Shown: piece after piece, positions 1 to 8,803 of the stretch
How positions within the stretch are numbered: position 1 is the first letter of the stretch
How the letters are laid out: each line of letters starts with the position of its first letter
Assembly: GCF_002211365.1 (NCBI RefSeq)
Contig: NZ_LOKZ01000019.1
Coordinates: 1-45,183, forward strand
From: Rhizobium sp. R711
GTDB lineage: Bacteria > Pseudomonadota > Alphaproteobacteria > Rhizobiales > Rhizobiaceae
Direction of reading: 5' to 3'
DNA: 45,183 nucleotides
The notes under the pieces: generated by a model
Database searches by the model: none
Seen by the model: the letters and a program-made list of their open reading frames with translations, nothing else
What the model was told of the DNA's origin: nothing
Position numbers and translations under genes: made by a program

Positions 1-114
1 TTCAACAAGATCAAACAGTTTCGAGGTATCGCCACTCGCTACGACAAGCGCCCGGAAAACTATCTCGCAGCTGTCAAACTCGTCGCCGCAAGGATCTGGT
101 GTCAGAGTTTATGA
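1..114 (+). CDS. IS5-family transposase, C-terminal end (partial, cut by window edge)
   Basis: Reading frame 1 is open from the window edge to a TGA at 112-114 and gives 37 residues beginning FNKIKQFRGIATRYDKR and ending in IWCQSL. This is the typical tail of IS5/IS427-group DDE transposases, where the RGIATRYDK segment lies just after the catalytic glutamate and the protein ends in a hydrophobic helix. The start and the catalytic DDE residues lie outside the window, so integrity cannot be judged. The element borders the polysaccharide cluster and stops about 100 bases before the flippase stop codon, so the IS right end should lie between 115 and 218. No terminal repeat was identified there. 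Confidence 0.85.
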   Translation, partial: FNKIKQFRGIATRYDKRPENYLAAVKLVAARIWCQSL

Positions 115-218
115 GTCGACGGCCTAGGAGGCTTTTTCAAATCGGCCCTGGCTATGGCGGCGCGGGCGAGGGGTTGGCCACGACACCCTTTCTCCACCCG
201 GGGCACTACGTCTTCGTC

Positions 219-1658
219 TCAGGCGCGGTCGATCAGTTCCAGTCGTCCTCGCCCGGCAATCAACCGGATCCCGAGAATGAGCAGTGCGGCGCCATATGCT
301 GCAGCTCCGGCGGCTGCAACAAGTGCAAGCTCGACAATATGGTTCAGCTGGTGGGGTGCCAGGGCCTCTCGCAGGAATAACACCGATATCGCCATGACGC
401 CCGCTGCAACACCAACCTTCCAGAGATTATGGAGTTGTTCGCCGATCCCAAGGTCAAGAAGCTTTCGAACCTCGTTGAGGTAAAATGCAAACATCAGGAA
501 CGACAGAACGACACGCGCGAAACTGACGCCGATTACCGACCCGAAATAAAGGCCGGCCGAAAGCAGGACCACACGCAAGAGGAGGTCGGTTGCGTTCAGG
601 CGAAAGATGATATTGGGCCTGTCAAGTGCAAGGCTGACAGAATAAAGCGTCTGAAAATAGGGGATTGGAGCAACAGAAAGCGCCAGGACGCTCAAGAGTG
701 GGGCGGCCTCCTTCCATTTTTGCCCGAGCAGAAGATCCGTGGCGAGGTCCGATGTCAGCGAAATGCCGACGCAAGCCGGAACCGAGATCACCATTGCGAA
801 GCGCGCCGCCTTCAAGAATGCATGTCTGACGCGCGCCCGGTCGGAGCGGATCTGCGAGAACGCAGCCATGACCGGCTGTAGCGCCGGCCCGATGATACTT
901 TGTGTGGGAATGACCGCAACATCGTTTGCGACAGCGTAACGTCCAAGCGTTGGACGGTCGCAAAGCACACCAACGAGAAAGCGGTCGAACTGCCAGTTGA
1001 GCGCCGATACGATCTGGGCGGAGCTGAACCAGCCGATGAAGCTGGCAAAGTCCGGCAGCCGCGAAAGCGACAGTCCGGGACGATAGGGGGCAAGGATATA
1101 GGAAGCGATACTGGAGACCACCGATGCCAGGACCGAGTTGACTGCGATTGCCCAGTAGCCTCCTCCCGACAGGACAACGACGGTTGCTGCGACACTGGCA
1201 CAAAGCTTCCCTGATAGTTCCAATATGAAGGTTTGCCGGAAGCCGAGCTCACGGGCAAATTTTACCATGGCCGGGCTCACAAAGCCTCTGGCGACCGGGC
1301 CGATGGCGAGGACTGCGACCAATGGCAGCAACTGCGCCTCATGATTGAAGAGTGAGAAGGGATAGGCGGCCAGAAGTACGATAACGGCAATGACGCTGCT
1401 TCGAATAATGCTGAGCGTAAAACCGGTATCGAGGTGGCACTTTTCAACAGCAGGCAATCGTACCAAAGCCTGCGTTACGGGGACCTCAAGCACCGTGTCC
1501 ACCACAAGCACAAGCGAGGTTGCAAGTGCAGCCAGGCCGAAGTCGGAAGGTGACAGAATTCTGGCGAGAACAAGCAATGTCAAGAAATCGACGATGCGCC
1601 CGATGAAGCGGGAAAAGACCAGCCAACTGGCTCCCTGGATCGCCTTAAACGCCAGCAT
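219..1658 (-). CDS. Polysaccharide (O-antigen/exopolysaccharide) flippase, Wzx/PST family
   Basis: This 479-residue inner-membrane protein is almost entirely hydrophobic, with roughly 12-14 predicted membrane segments. The N-terminus (AIQGASWLVFSRFIGR, then VLARILSPSDFGLAALA) is the signature of the polysaccharide transporter (PST/MOP) family, which flips lipid-linked oligosaccharide repeat units to the periplasm. Length is normal for Wzx/ExoT/WzxC-type proteins. The start ATG at 1658 has a good ribosome site (GGAGAG) five bases upstream. It follows the HAD-domain gene on the same strand after about 106 bases, and faces the glycosyltransferase arm across a divergent intergenic region. Membership of one polysaccharide pathway is inferred from this arrangement; the substrate is unknown. 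Confidence 0.88.
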   Translation of the reverse strand: MLAFKAIQGASWLVFSRFIGRIVDFLTLLVLARILSPSDFGLAALATSLVLVVDTVLEVPVTQALVRLPAVEKCHLDTGFTLSIIRSSVIAVIVLLAAYPFSLFNHEAQLLPLVAVLAIGPVARGFVSPAMVKFARELGFRQTFILELSGKLCASVAATVVVLSGGGYWAIAVNSVLASVVSSIASYILAPYRPGLSLSRLPDFASFIGWFSSAQIVSALNWQFDRFLVGVLCDRPTLGRYAVANDVAVIPTQSIIGPALQPVMAAFSQIRSDRARVRHAFLKAARFAMVISVPACVGISLTSDLATDLLLGQKWKEAAPLLSVLALSVAPIPYFQTLYSVSLALDRPNIIFRLNATDLLLRVVLLSAGLYFGSVIGVSFARVVLSFLMFAFYLNEVRKLLDLGIGEQLHNLWKVGVAAGVMAISVLFLREALAPHQLNHIVELALVAAAGAAAYGAALLILGIRLIAGRGRLELIDRA

Positions 1659-1764
1659 TACACTCTCCAGCTTTTGTCATGACCAGTCGACCTCTGCGCA
1701 GGTGGCGTTCGAAACTTTCTGTTTGCGCAATGGCGCTTGAACGAAGAACTCTGGTCACACTCAC

Positions 1765-3729
1765 TCATCGCTGCAGGCTTGCGGTGACGCCGCGAACGAT
1801 ATGTGCCAACTCCAACGCGGGAAGAAGTGCAGACTTCAGACGAGGAAAATCCCGGGCGATCGCGGCTTCCCGCCATAAGTGAGACTTTATAGATTGCAGT
1901 CTCGCGGAGAGGCCTGTCTGCTCCGGCCCGTTCAAGACGTTGACGCTTTCGGACCGCCCAAAATCGACCGAGCGCAACCCAACAGTGAGCGCCGTCATGT
2001 CGAAAGCCGTGGGATTGGTGATGGCTTTCTTTAGGCGTGACCACGCAGTTGTCGCATCACGCATTACCTGTGCGCCATCGGCAATCGCATCAATATAGTC
2101 GAGAACACCAGCCAGAAGTGGGTTGCCGATAGTCGCGTCGACCTTGCCGTAGCTGATGTCACCACAATTGCCTTCGACGTTGCCGTCCTTTTGCAGACGC
2201 AGTTGCCGCACGGAAGGGATGGCGGGTTCAAAGAGGCTCTCGATAGCGTGCCAGTAGCGCAGGATGACCGTTTCGACCTTGAAGGGATTATAGAGGTTGT
2301 CTTCGACGACGAGCCCGGAAACTTCGGGAAAATGGTCCTCGCTCAATCCCTTGTAGTTGCAGCGGGCAAACTGGATCGTCTCGAAATGCCTTTCTGGCAT
2401 TCCCGCAGCCAGGAGTTTCTGGGTGCTTCCATAAAGGCCGGTGTCGCACAAGATGACGCGCCCGTGGTGTCCGGCAATCGACTCGAGATGGCGCCGGAAC
2501 AGGGCATTTTGCTGCATGACATCTGCAGCCACCTCCTTGCCTGCCTCGGTAGCAAGCATGTCGAAGAAGCGTGCGGCGACAAAGCGTTTGTCCCAGGCTT
2601 GAGTGAGCGTGTAAGTCCTGCCACCCAGAAATGCGGCCACGTCGGCAAAGCTGTTTTTGTCGAATTCTCTTTCCAGCTCGTCGAGCACGCAAGGACTGCG
2701 TGCCTCCAATGCGATGCGCGCCGCCACCAACCTGGAAACCAGGATGTTGTTCCGCGACATCAAAAGCGGCAGCCCAAGACGCGCAAGCAGGCGCTCGAAC
2801 GCCTCGCGGATACCGATGCCGCCGCGGGCGCAAAACAACAGTGTTGCGCCCTGAGTTTCGGCTTGCCGCGCATAAAGCCAGATATTCAAGCAAAATTGTG
2901 CAACGATTGGTCCAAAAACGGCATGTCCGAAGGATCTTTGGTCGGTCAGGGCAGGAATACTCTCGGCGCGGGGACGTAACCGTCGTCGGATACCTCTGAT
3001 GGCCTCGCTGCGCGCGGCGTCTGCCTGCGTCATATAGTGTCGAAGGCGACCTTTGGGGATGTGGACGGTTTGAATGCCCATCCTGTGGGGGGCCAGGTGA
3101 TCGGCAAGCGCGTCGTCGCCGATGTGCAGCATGCGGGAGGCCGACAGCTTTTCTGCCTGAAGCACGGCTGAAAACAGTCGTCCTGAGCGTTTCGTCGCTA
3201 AGAGTTCGGCGCTGGAATAGACCTCGTCGATCAGTCCCGGGCCATGAAAGTGGTTCAAGAGCTCGCTCAATCGGTCGCTGGAAAGGGCTGTATCTGAGAC
3301 TGCGATGACGCGGATGCCTGCCTGGCGCTGCCCGCGAAGTGCCATTGCCAACCCGCCATTGGCGAAAAGCGAGGCTTTCTCGATCGCGATCTCGATGTCG
3401 ATGCGCCTGTCGGTCAGCGCTTTCGGCAGGCCAAGCATTTCCAGCTGGCGCTCGACGATATCCGATAGCCTCACCTCGCCTACCCCACCGCCAACGTTCA
3501 GCGCACGATAAGCCAAGCTTTGCGCAATCAGGCGGGCCTCCAACAACTCCTCGGCGGTGACGTTGAGGCCCTGCTCCTTGAGAAGGCGGGCAAAGCGCCG
3601 CTCGCCTTCCAGCATGCGCGATCGTTGCGACCGTGGTTGTCGCAGCAACAGCGTGTCGAAAACATCGCACGAAATCAGCCCGACGCTGTCGAGCGGGCCC
3701 TGTAGAAGATCGAGGTTTCGCCGCAGCAA
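1765..3729 (-). CDS. Large HAD-superfamily protein of polysaccharide clusters (COG5610-like)
   Basis: About 654 residues from the chosen TTG start. The N-terminal part (about residues 18-260) is a haloacid-dehalogenase fold: motif I is CDVFDTLLL with D22 and D25, and a late motif IIGDD-type segment reads HIGDDALADH. The rest is a long alpha/beta region (LFCARGGIG, ILCDTGLYGSTQK) that recurs in predicted HAD hydrolases of the COG5610 type, often found in O-antigen and exopolysaccharide loci. Its precise reaction is not known to me. An ATG at 3855 would add 42 residues unlike the family. The TTG at 3729 is preferred because AAGGGG lies six bases upstream and the HAD motif then begins at the usual distance. 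The flippase follows on the same strand. Confidence 0.75.
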   Translation of the reverse strand: MLRRNLDLLQGPLDSVGLISCDVFDTLLLRQPRSQRSRMLEGERRFARLLKEQGLNVTAEELLEARLIAQSLAYRALNVGGGVGEVRLSDIVERQLEMLGLPKALTDRRIDIEIAIEKASLFANGGLAMALRGQRQAGIRVIAVSDTALSSDRLSELLNHFHGPGLIDEVYSSAELLATKRSGRLFSAVLQAEKLSASRMLHIGDDALADHLAPHRMGIQTVHIPKGRLRHYMTQADAARSEAIRGIRRRLRPRAESIPALTDQRSFGHAVFGPIVAQFCLNIWLYARQAETQGATLLFCARGGIGIREAFERLLARLGLPLLMSRNNILVSRLVAARIALEARSPCVLDELEREFDKNSFADVAAFLGGRTYTLTQAWDKRFVAARFFDMLATEAGKEVAADVMQQNALFRRHLESIAGHHGRVILCDTGLYGSTQKLLAAGMPERHFETIQFARCNYKGLSEDHFPEVSGLVVEDNLYNPFKVETVILRYWHAIESLFEPAIPSVRQLRLQKDGNVEGNCGDISYGKVDATIGNPLLAGVLDYIDAIADGAQVMRDATTAWSRLKKAITNPTAFDMTALTVGLRSVDFGRSESVNVLNGPEQTGLSARLQSIKSHLWREAAIARDFPRLKSALLPALELAHIVRGVTASLQR

Positions 3730-4014
3730 TTGATTACCCCTTCCGCCGTCGGTCCAACACGTATTCCCCGCGGGCCTTGGCCAGCTCCCCGAGAAAATGC
3801 TGCACTCGCGAGAAAGTGCAGTCAGCATGTAATAACATCGACTGTTCATTATCAAGTCGCCAATACCTGTGTTTCGTGCGGCAAATAGGTCTCTTTTTCG
3901 TGAAGAACTTCACGCATCAATTTCTTTACATATTTGTTGCTTTAGGTTGTCGACATTCATAACAATAAAGATTAATGTTGCGCTGCAGCACCAAAGCCCT
4001 TGGCGGAGCATAGT
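3730..4014. promoter_or_regulatory. Divergent intergenic region of the polysaccharide cluster, with inverted repeats
   Basis: This segment separates the HAD gene (minus strand) from the FAD-protein gene (plus strand) and must hold both promoters. It is more AT-rich than its surroundings. Two inverted repeats are visible. CTGCACT (3800-3806) and AGTGCAG (3815-3821) form a 7-bp stem with an 8-base loop in the leader of the minus-strand gene. CGTGAAG-AA-CTTCACG (3899-3914) is a near-perfect palindrome suited to a dimeric regulator. No convincing -35/-10 pair was assigned. The operator role is inference. Confidence 0.4.
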
Positions 4015-5343
4015 ATGGATGACGCAAGCCCACAGGTCGTGCCCATATCCAAGTTTCCGCATTTTGACGCTGTCGTCCTCGGCGCGGGCATCTCAGGGCT
4101 TGTCGCGGCCTCCGTTCTGGCAAAGCAGGGGGAGCGAACGCTTGTCATCGACGACTATGAGCACGTCGGCGGCAACCACATGGACTGGACCTCGCGCGAC
4201 GGCTACACGTTCGATGTCGGCAGCCTGATATTTCAAGATGACTCGCCACTTCTGCGGCATTTCCCGGAGCTATTGCCACATTACCTGCCGATTGCCCCGA
4301 CCTGGGGACGTCTCAATCCCCAAAGGAAGATCACCGAGTATCCCATCTCGGTGCGCGACGACATTTTGGCAGCCGGGCCTATCGGTCTGATGCGCATTTC
4401 CTTTTCGGTTCTCTATGCGAGGCTGTTTTGCAAAAAGATGGGCAATGCGCGCGACTTTGCGCGCTATTGGATAGGCGACTATCTCTTACGAAGGTCCGGA
4501 CTTGAGACCTACATGAAGCGCTTTTACGGAATTGCCCCCGAAAAGATCGATCTCGATCTTGCGCGCAAGAGAATGGGGTGGATTTCCGAACATGCTTCGA
4601 TTGGAACCCTCATCAAGAAGCTCATGAGATCACGCATGGCCGCAGGCCCGGCCAATCGTCAGCTGGCGCGACCCAGACAAGGTTTTGCCATTCTTTATGA
4701 TGCCGCGGTTGAACGTCTGACGAGCGCTGGCGTTTCGTTGCGTCTGTCGGCCGGAACGCGCAAGATCGAGCGGACAAACGACGGCTTCGAGATCACACTT
4801 GATGGTGGTGTCGTCCTCACAAGGCGGGTGATCTCGACCATTCCAATTCCGGCGCTCGAGCGCCTTTGTGGCCTGCCGGCGCAAACAGCGCTGAACACGA
4901 TTACGCTCATTTCCCTCTATTTCAGCTTCGCAGGCGAGCGCGGTTTCTCACAGTCGATCATATATAATTTTTCCCATGACGGCGCCTGGAAACGATTGAC
5001 GGTCTACTCCGATTTCTACGGTCGCGTGAACGGACGGGAGTATTTCGCAGTCGAAGTGATTGCCGGGGATCATGTCAGTTCGGTCGACCAGGGCGAAGAG
5101 GACTTTCGTCGCCATACGCAGGCCAATGGTCTGTTCAATGGTGATCTCGTCCTTGAAGGCAGCCAGGTTTTGGAAAGCGCCTACCCGATCTACAGCAAGG
5201 GTGCTGCACAACACGCCGCGCAGGCGATCGAGGCGCTGAGGGCCTTCGGCATCGAATCCATTGGCCGTCAAGGGGGCTTCAATTACCAGCCAACCGCCCG
5301 CGTCTCGACAATCGAGGTGGAAGCGGCTTTGGGAAAAAACTAG
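4015..5343 (+). CDS. FAD-dependent oxidoreductase/mutase, UDP-galactopyranose mutase-like
   Basis: A 442-residue cytoplasmic flavoprotein. A dinucleotide-binding motif GAGISG lies at about residues 23-28 after a beta strand (AVVLG), followed by VIDDYEHVGGNHMDW. The GGN-H feature at the end of the Rossmann unit is typical of UDP-galactopyranose mutases and related NAD(P)-binding proteins of glycan clusters. The C-terminus contains QGGFNYQPTARV, in the position of the UGM/protoporphyrinogen-oxidase C-terminal FAD-contact segment. The start ATG at 4015 has GGCGGAG seven bases upstream; an upstream TTG at 4000 lacks such a site. It is first gene of the plus-strand arm, ahead of two glycosyltransferases. 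It may supply a furanose sugar nucleotide, but a related amine-oxidase-type function cannot be excluded. Confidence 0.75.
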   Translation: MDDASPQVVPISKFPHFDAVVLGAGISGLVAASVLAKQGERTLVIDDYEHVGGNHMDWTSRDGYTFDVGSLIFQDDSPLLRHFPELLPHYLPIAPTWGRLNPQRKITEYPISVRDDILAAGPIGLMRISFSVLYARLFCKKMGNARDFARYWIGDYLLRRSGLETYMKRFYGIAPEKIDLDLARKRMGWISEHASIGTLIKKLMRSRMAAGPANRQLARPRQGFAILYDAAVERLTSAGVSLRLSAGTRKIERTNDGFEITLDGGVVLTRRVISTIPIPALERLCGLPAQTALNTITLISLYFSFAGERGFSQSIIYNFSHDGAWKRLTVYSDFYGRVNGREYFAVEVIAGDHVSSVDQGEEDFRRHTQANGLFNGDLVLEGSQVLESAYPIYSKGAAQHAAQAIEALRAFGIESIGRQGGFNYQPTARVSTIEVEAALGKN

Positions 5344-5417
5344 TCCGCGTCCACTCAGCCGGCGCAACGACAGCGCGGGGCGGCTGTCCACCGGAGTGGA
5401 AAGATGAAAGGTCTACG

Positions 5418-6551
5418 ATGCGTATCCTGCATGTCCTCAATCACACGCAACGCCTCAACGGACACGTTCACGCTGCCGTTGATCTTGCCTGCGCGCAATC
5501 AGCGCACGGCCACGATGTCTGTGTCGCAAGCGGAGGAGGGGACTTCGACAGTCTCTTGCAGCAGAAGGGCGTGAAAACGGTGGTCGTCGATCACAAGCGC
5601 AGCTTTCCAAACCTCGCCAGGGCACTTCTTCACCTGCAGGGTCATGTCCGCGATTTCGGCGCCGAGATCGTTCATGCCCACATGATGACGAGCGCGGTCC
5701 TTGCCTTTCCCATTTGCAGGATCGTTGGCATTCCCCTGATCACGACGGTTCACAACGAGTTTGAAAAGAGCGCCACCTTGATGGGGCTTGGAACGCGCGT
5801 GATCGCGGTCAGCGATGTCGTCGGGGCGTCGATGCGCAAGCGCGGTGTTCCAGCCTCGCGCCTTAGCGTTGTCTTGAACGGAACGATTGGCTCTGCAAGG
5901 GCCGACGGGCGCAGCCACGAGCCCGCCACTCTTTGCTCGCCGAGCATTCTGTTTGTCGGCGGCCTTCATCCTCGAAAGGGATTGCCGGACCTGTTGCAGG
6001 CGTTCGAAATCGTCCATCGCTCCAATCCCGACGTTCATCTCTATATCGTTGGCGACGGTCCGTTCAAGCAAGCTTACATGGATGTGGCCTTGCAGCTTGC
6101 CTGCAAGGCGGCCATCAGTTTCGTCGGGCCGACGGCAGATCCATACCCCTACATGCTCGCCGCAGACATCTTCGTGTTACCATCGCATGCAGATCCAGCG
6201 CCGCTGGTGCTATCCGAAGCACGCGAGGCACGCTGCGCCGTCATAGGGACGAAGGTCGATGGAATCCCGCAGTTGCTCGAACAGGGCGAGGCCGGGATGC
6301 TCGTAGCTCCTGGCGATCCTCAGTCATTGGCCGGAGCGCTCGCCGAGCTCCTGGAAAGGCCTGATCAGATCGATGCGTGGAAGGCCCGCAGCCAAGTTCG
6401 GCTCGAGCATCTGACGATCGACAGGGTCGCGCGCGAGACCATGCAGGTCTATCTGGCAGCTCTGTCGAAGCGTGCTCCAGTTCAGGAGGATGCAGAGATC
6501 GAGCGATCACCTTCGCGAGCAGACGCACTGACTTCAAGTCGTCGCCAATAG
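5418..6551 (+). CDS. Glycosyltransferase family 4
   Basis: A 377-residue GT-B enzyme that should transfer a sugar from a nucleotide donor to a lipid-linked intermediate at the cytoplasmic membrane face. The N-terminal domain begins MRILHVLNHT, with a glycine-rich loop (ASGGGDFD) and HAHMMTSAV, followed by TTVHNEF. The C-terminal donor-binding domain starts at ILFVGGLHPRKGLPDLLQAF (about residue 180) and has the E-x7-E-like region PAPLVLSEAREARCAVIGT. The last 25 residues are charged and poorly conserved. It lies 74 bases after the FAD protein and before a family-2 glycosyltransferase, consistent with one transcription unit. The sugar specificity cannot be read from sequence. Confidence 0.85.
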   Translation: MRILHVLNHTQRLNGHVHAAVDLACAQSAHGHDVCVASGGGDFDSLLQQKGVKTVVVDHKRSFPNLARALLHLQGHVRDFGAEIVHAHMMTSAVLAFPICRIVGIPLITTVHNEFEKSATLMGLGTRVIAVSDVVGASMRKRGVPASRLSVVLNGTIGSARADGRSHEPATLCSPSILFVGGLHPRKGLPDLLQAFEIVHRSNPDVHLYIVGDGPFKQAYMDVALQLACKAAISFVGPTADPYPYMLAADIFVLPSHADPAPLVLSEAREARCAVIGTKVDGIPQLLEQGEAGMLVAPGDPQSLAGALAELLERPDQIDAWKARSQVRLEHLTIDRVARETMQVYLAALSKRAPVQEDAEIERSPSRADALTSSRRQ

Positions 6552-6658
6552 TTCAAGCAAGACTTTTCCTCAATCATCGACGGTGTCTCGATCCCCGAGA
6601 AATGGGTGACGGAAAGTACCTGCCGGACGCAGGTGGATATGGAGATCAGGGGTCTGTT

Positions 6659-7675
6659 GTGAAGCAAGAAATTTCGATCGTCCTGGCGACATTCAACGGC
6701 GAGCGCTATCTTCATCAGCAGCTGCAAAGTCTGCTTTCGCAAACGGTCAAGCCATTCGAAGTCATTGTCAGCGACGACAATTCAACGGACGATACCGATG
6801 CGCTGCTTGCGTCGTTTGAAAAGACGGCGCCGTTTTCGGTTAGACGATCAAAAAACGAGCCGGGCCTCGGCTTTCGCGAAAACTTCCTAAACGCGGCGTC
6901 AAAGGCAACCGGAGACTGGATCGCTTTTTGTGATCAGGACGATATCTGGCGGCGCGACAAGCTCGAGGTCTGCCGCAGTTTTTTTAAGGAAGGCATCACC
7001 CAGATCGTCCATCAGGCCAGGCTGATAGACGACTCGGGAACGGAGATCGGCACCTTCAAACAAGGAATTGAGAAAACCTGCACCAGGCCACCTTTGTTCT
7101 TCGACGTCTGGCACACGTTCTTGGGGTTCTCGATGATGGTGCGACGCGATGTGTTGAATGCGTTGCCATACGGCGAGAGATTTGTCGATTACATCGAGCC
7201 CGAACATCTGATCGCCCACGACCGATGGGGGTTCTTCCTGGCGCAGACACTTGGCAAGACGGTGGAGATCGCCGAACCCCTGGTTTGCTACCGGCAACAC
7301 GCGTCCAACCTGTTCGGCAAAAGCGGACGCAGGTCAACACAAGGCGCCGACATCCGATTGAAGAACCTTGGCTACATCGAAGCCACTCGCGGGATGCTCA
7401 GTTGCATCAAGACGTTGCCGCACACGACGGAGGCTCACTTTCCCGGCTTTCGGCGCGAGGTTGCACTTGGCATCTACGCGGCTGCATTGAGGCAGGTTGA
7501 GTCCCGCGCAAACATCTATCAGCTTGACCGCCATTTGGCGTTTGCCGAGCTCGCGCGTCTCCTTTTGGCGGGGGCCTACAGAAGCGCACAGAACGGGCGT
7601 TTGCGCTGGCGGTCGGTCGCCAGGGATCTGGCATATTGCTTTGGTAAGGATTGTCCTTTCAGAGGCGGTCAGTGA
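6659..7675 (+). CDS. Glycosyltransferase family 2
   Basis: A GT-A fold enzyme of about 338 residues. It opens with ISIVLATFNGERYLHQQLQS, then VSDDNSTDDTD (the nucleotide-binding aspartates) and FCDQDDIWRRDKLE (metal-binding DxD region). It resembles rhamnosyl- or galactosyltransferases of polysaccharide clusters with the CDQDDIW box. The GTG at 6659 is preferred because CAGGGG lies about six bases upstream and the protein then starts directly at the first beta strand. An in-frame ATG at 6602 would add 19 residues without family character. The gene follows the GT4 gene and precedes an acyltransferase 28 bases further on. Donor and acceptor are unknown. Confidence 0.83.
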   Translation: MKQEISIVLATFNGERYLHQQLQSLLSQTVKPFEVIVSDDNSTDDTDALLASFEKTAPFSVRRSKNEPGLGFRENFLNAASKATGDWIAFCDQDDIWRRDKLEVCRSFFKEGITQIVHQARLIDDSGTEIGTFKQGIEKTCTRPPLFFDVWHTFLGFSMMVRRDVLNALPYGERFVDYIEPEHLIAHDRWGFFLAQTLGKTVEIAEPLVCYRQHASNLFGKSGRRSTQGADIRLKNLGYIEATRGMLSCIKTLPHTTEAHFPGFRREVALGIYAAALRQVESRANIYQLDRHLAFAELARLLLAGAYRSAQNGRLRWRSVARDLAYCFGKDCPFRGGQ

Positions 7676-7702
7676 CAAAAGAGGGGCGAGAATGAGCGTG
7701 GC

Positions 7703-8788
7703 ATGCCCATGGTGAGCAATCAGAGGTCTACGACGCACCATCCTGCGCTCGACGGAATAAGGGGCGTGGCTGCCGTCTCGGTGTTGCTTTTTCACCTTGA
7801 ACGATGGCTCGATGTTCCCGGACTTGCAGCCAATGGAAACCTGTCCGTCGACATGTTTTTCACCCTGAGCGGCTTCGTGTTGGCCTTGGCCTATTCCCAA
7901 AGAGCCGACGCCATGAACCTGTGGGCGTTTCTCTTGATGCGTGCGGTCAGGCTTATGCCGCTGATCGTTCTGGCCACCGTGATCGGCTTTTCCTATCTCC
8001 TGCTGAAGGCTTCCTGGCAGGCCAGCGACATCGTGTATTCGACGCTGCTGTTTGCGTTTTTCACCGGAGCCTTGAACATCCCCTTCTTTTGGGCACCGTC
8101 CAATATCGGTGGACCACAGTTGTTTCCGCTCAATGGTCCGCAGTTCTCGTTGTTTCTGGAGGTCGTGGCGAACGCCGTCTGGTGGACTGTCCGGTTCGGC
8201 CCGCAAATTTCGATCGCCGCAGCGACCTTCATCCTATCCGCGACATGCGTGTTCATCTTTGGCATCGGTGGCGATACGACTGAAACCTTCTGGCTCGGCC
8301 TTGCACATGTGGGCTCGTCGTTTTCGATCGGCGTGCTGCTTTTCCACCTCGATCGGATGGTCTTGTTGAGAAAGCCCCAGATTTTCAGCGTGCTCTTCTG
8401 GTGCCTGACAGGGCTGATGCTGTTGCTGTTTTACATTCCGTTCGAGGCAACGTTTCCTTTAAAGCTTATTTGGAAGTTCGCGCTCGCGCCTGCCCTTGTC
8501 TGGACTGGCTCAGGCGTGAAGATGAACGCCGTGCAGGCGAGCCTGACCAAATACCTGGGCGATCTGTCTTACCCGATCTATGCCTTGCACTATCCGATTT
8601 TCTGCTGGGTCAATGGTATTCTTCAAGCGTTGACCGGCACAAAGAACGCGCTCGTCGAGGTTCCTCTTGTGGTGCTGACGGTGATCGCAGGCAGTCATAT
8701 TGCGCTTCAGTTCTTCGATAAGCCGGTTCGCCGGTCTCTCTCTCGGCACATCGGTGCAAAACGAACGATTGTTCGTGCTGTCGTATGA
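7703..8788 (+). CDS. Acyltransferase 3 family membrane protein (OafA/ExoZ-like)
   Basis: A 361-residue integral membrane acyltransferase that probably adds acetyl groups to the polysaccharide made by this cluster. The N-terminus carries the family hallmark ALDGIRGVAAVSVLLFH, with the conserved arginine and the catalytic-region histidine, followed by SVDMFFTLSGFVLA. About ten hydrophobic segments follow, and the C-terminal YPIYALHYPIF motif is also typical. The start at ATG 7703 is weakly supported by a nearby GAG-type site. It is the last gene of the plus-strand arm; decayed DNA begins 15 bases after its stop. ExoZ and OafA are family examples only; the acceptor here is unknown. Confidence 0.85.
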   Translation: MPMVSNQRSTTHHPALDGIRGVAAVSVLLFHLERWLDVPGLAANGNLSVDMFFTLSGFVLALAYSQRADAMNLWAFLLMRAVRLMPLIVLATVIGFSYLLLKASWQASDIVYSTLLFAFFTGALNIPFFWAPSNIGGPQLFPLNGPQFSLFLEVVANAVWWTVRFGPQISIAAATFILSATCVFIFGIGGDTTETFWLGLAHVGSSFSIGVLLFHLDRMVLLRKPQIFSVLFWCLTGLMLLLFYIPFEATFPLKLIWKFALAPALVWTGSGVKMNAVQASLTKYLGDLSYPIYALHYPIFCWVNGILQALTGTKNALVEVPLVVLTVIAGSHIALQFFDKPVRRSLSRHIGAKRTIVRAVV

Positions 8789-8803
8789 GCTTGGCGTGAA
8801 GTA

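Noticed and set aside
2191..3670. Long open frames of 262 (+) and 460 (-) codons overlapping the HAD gene
   Set aside because: Arginine-rich and low-complexity translations, no family pattern; the HAD frame explains this region.
7334..8206. 290-codon minus-strand frame over the GT2 and acyltransferase genes
   Set aside because: No motif; both plus-strand genes have clear family signatures here.
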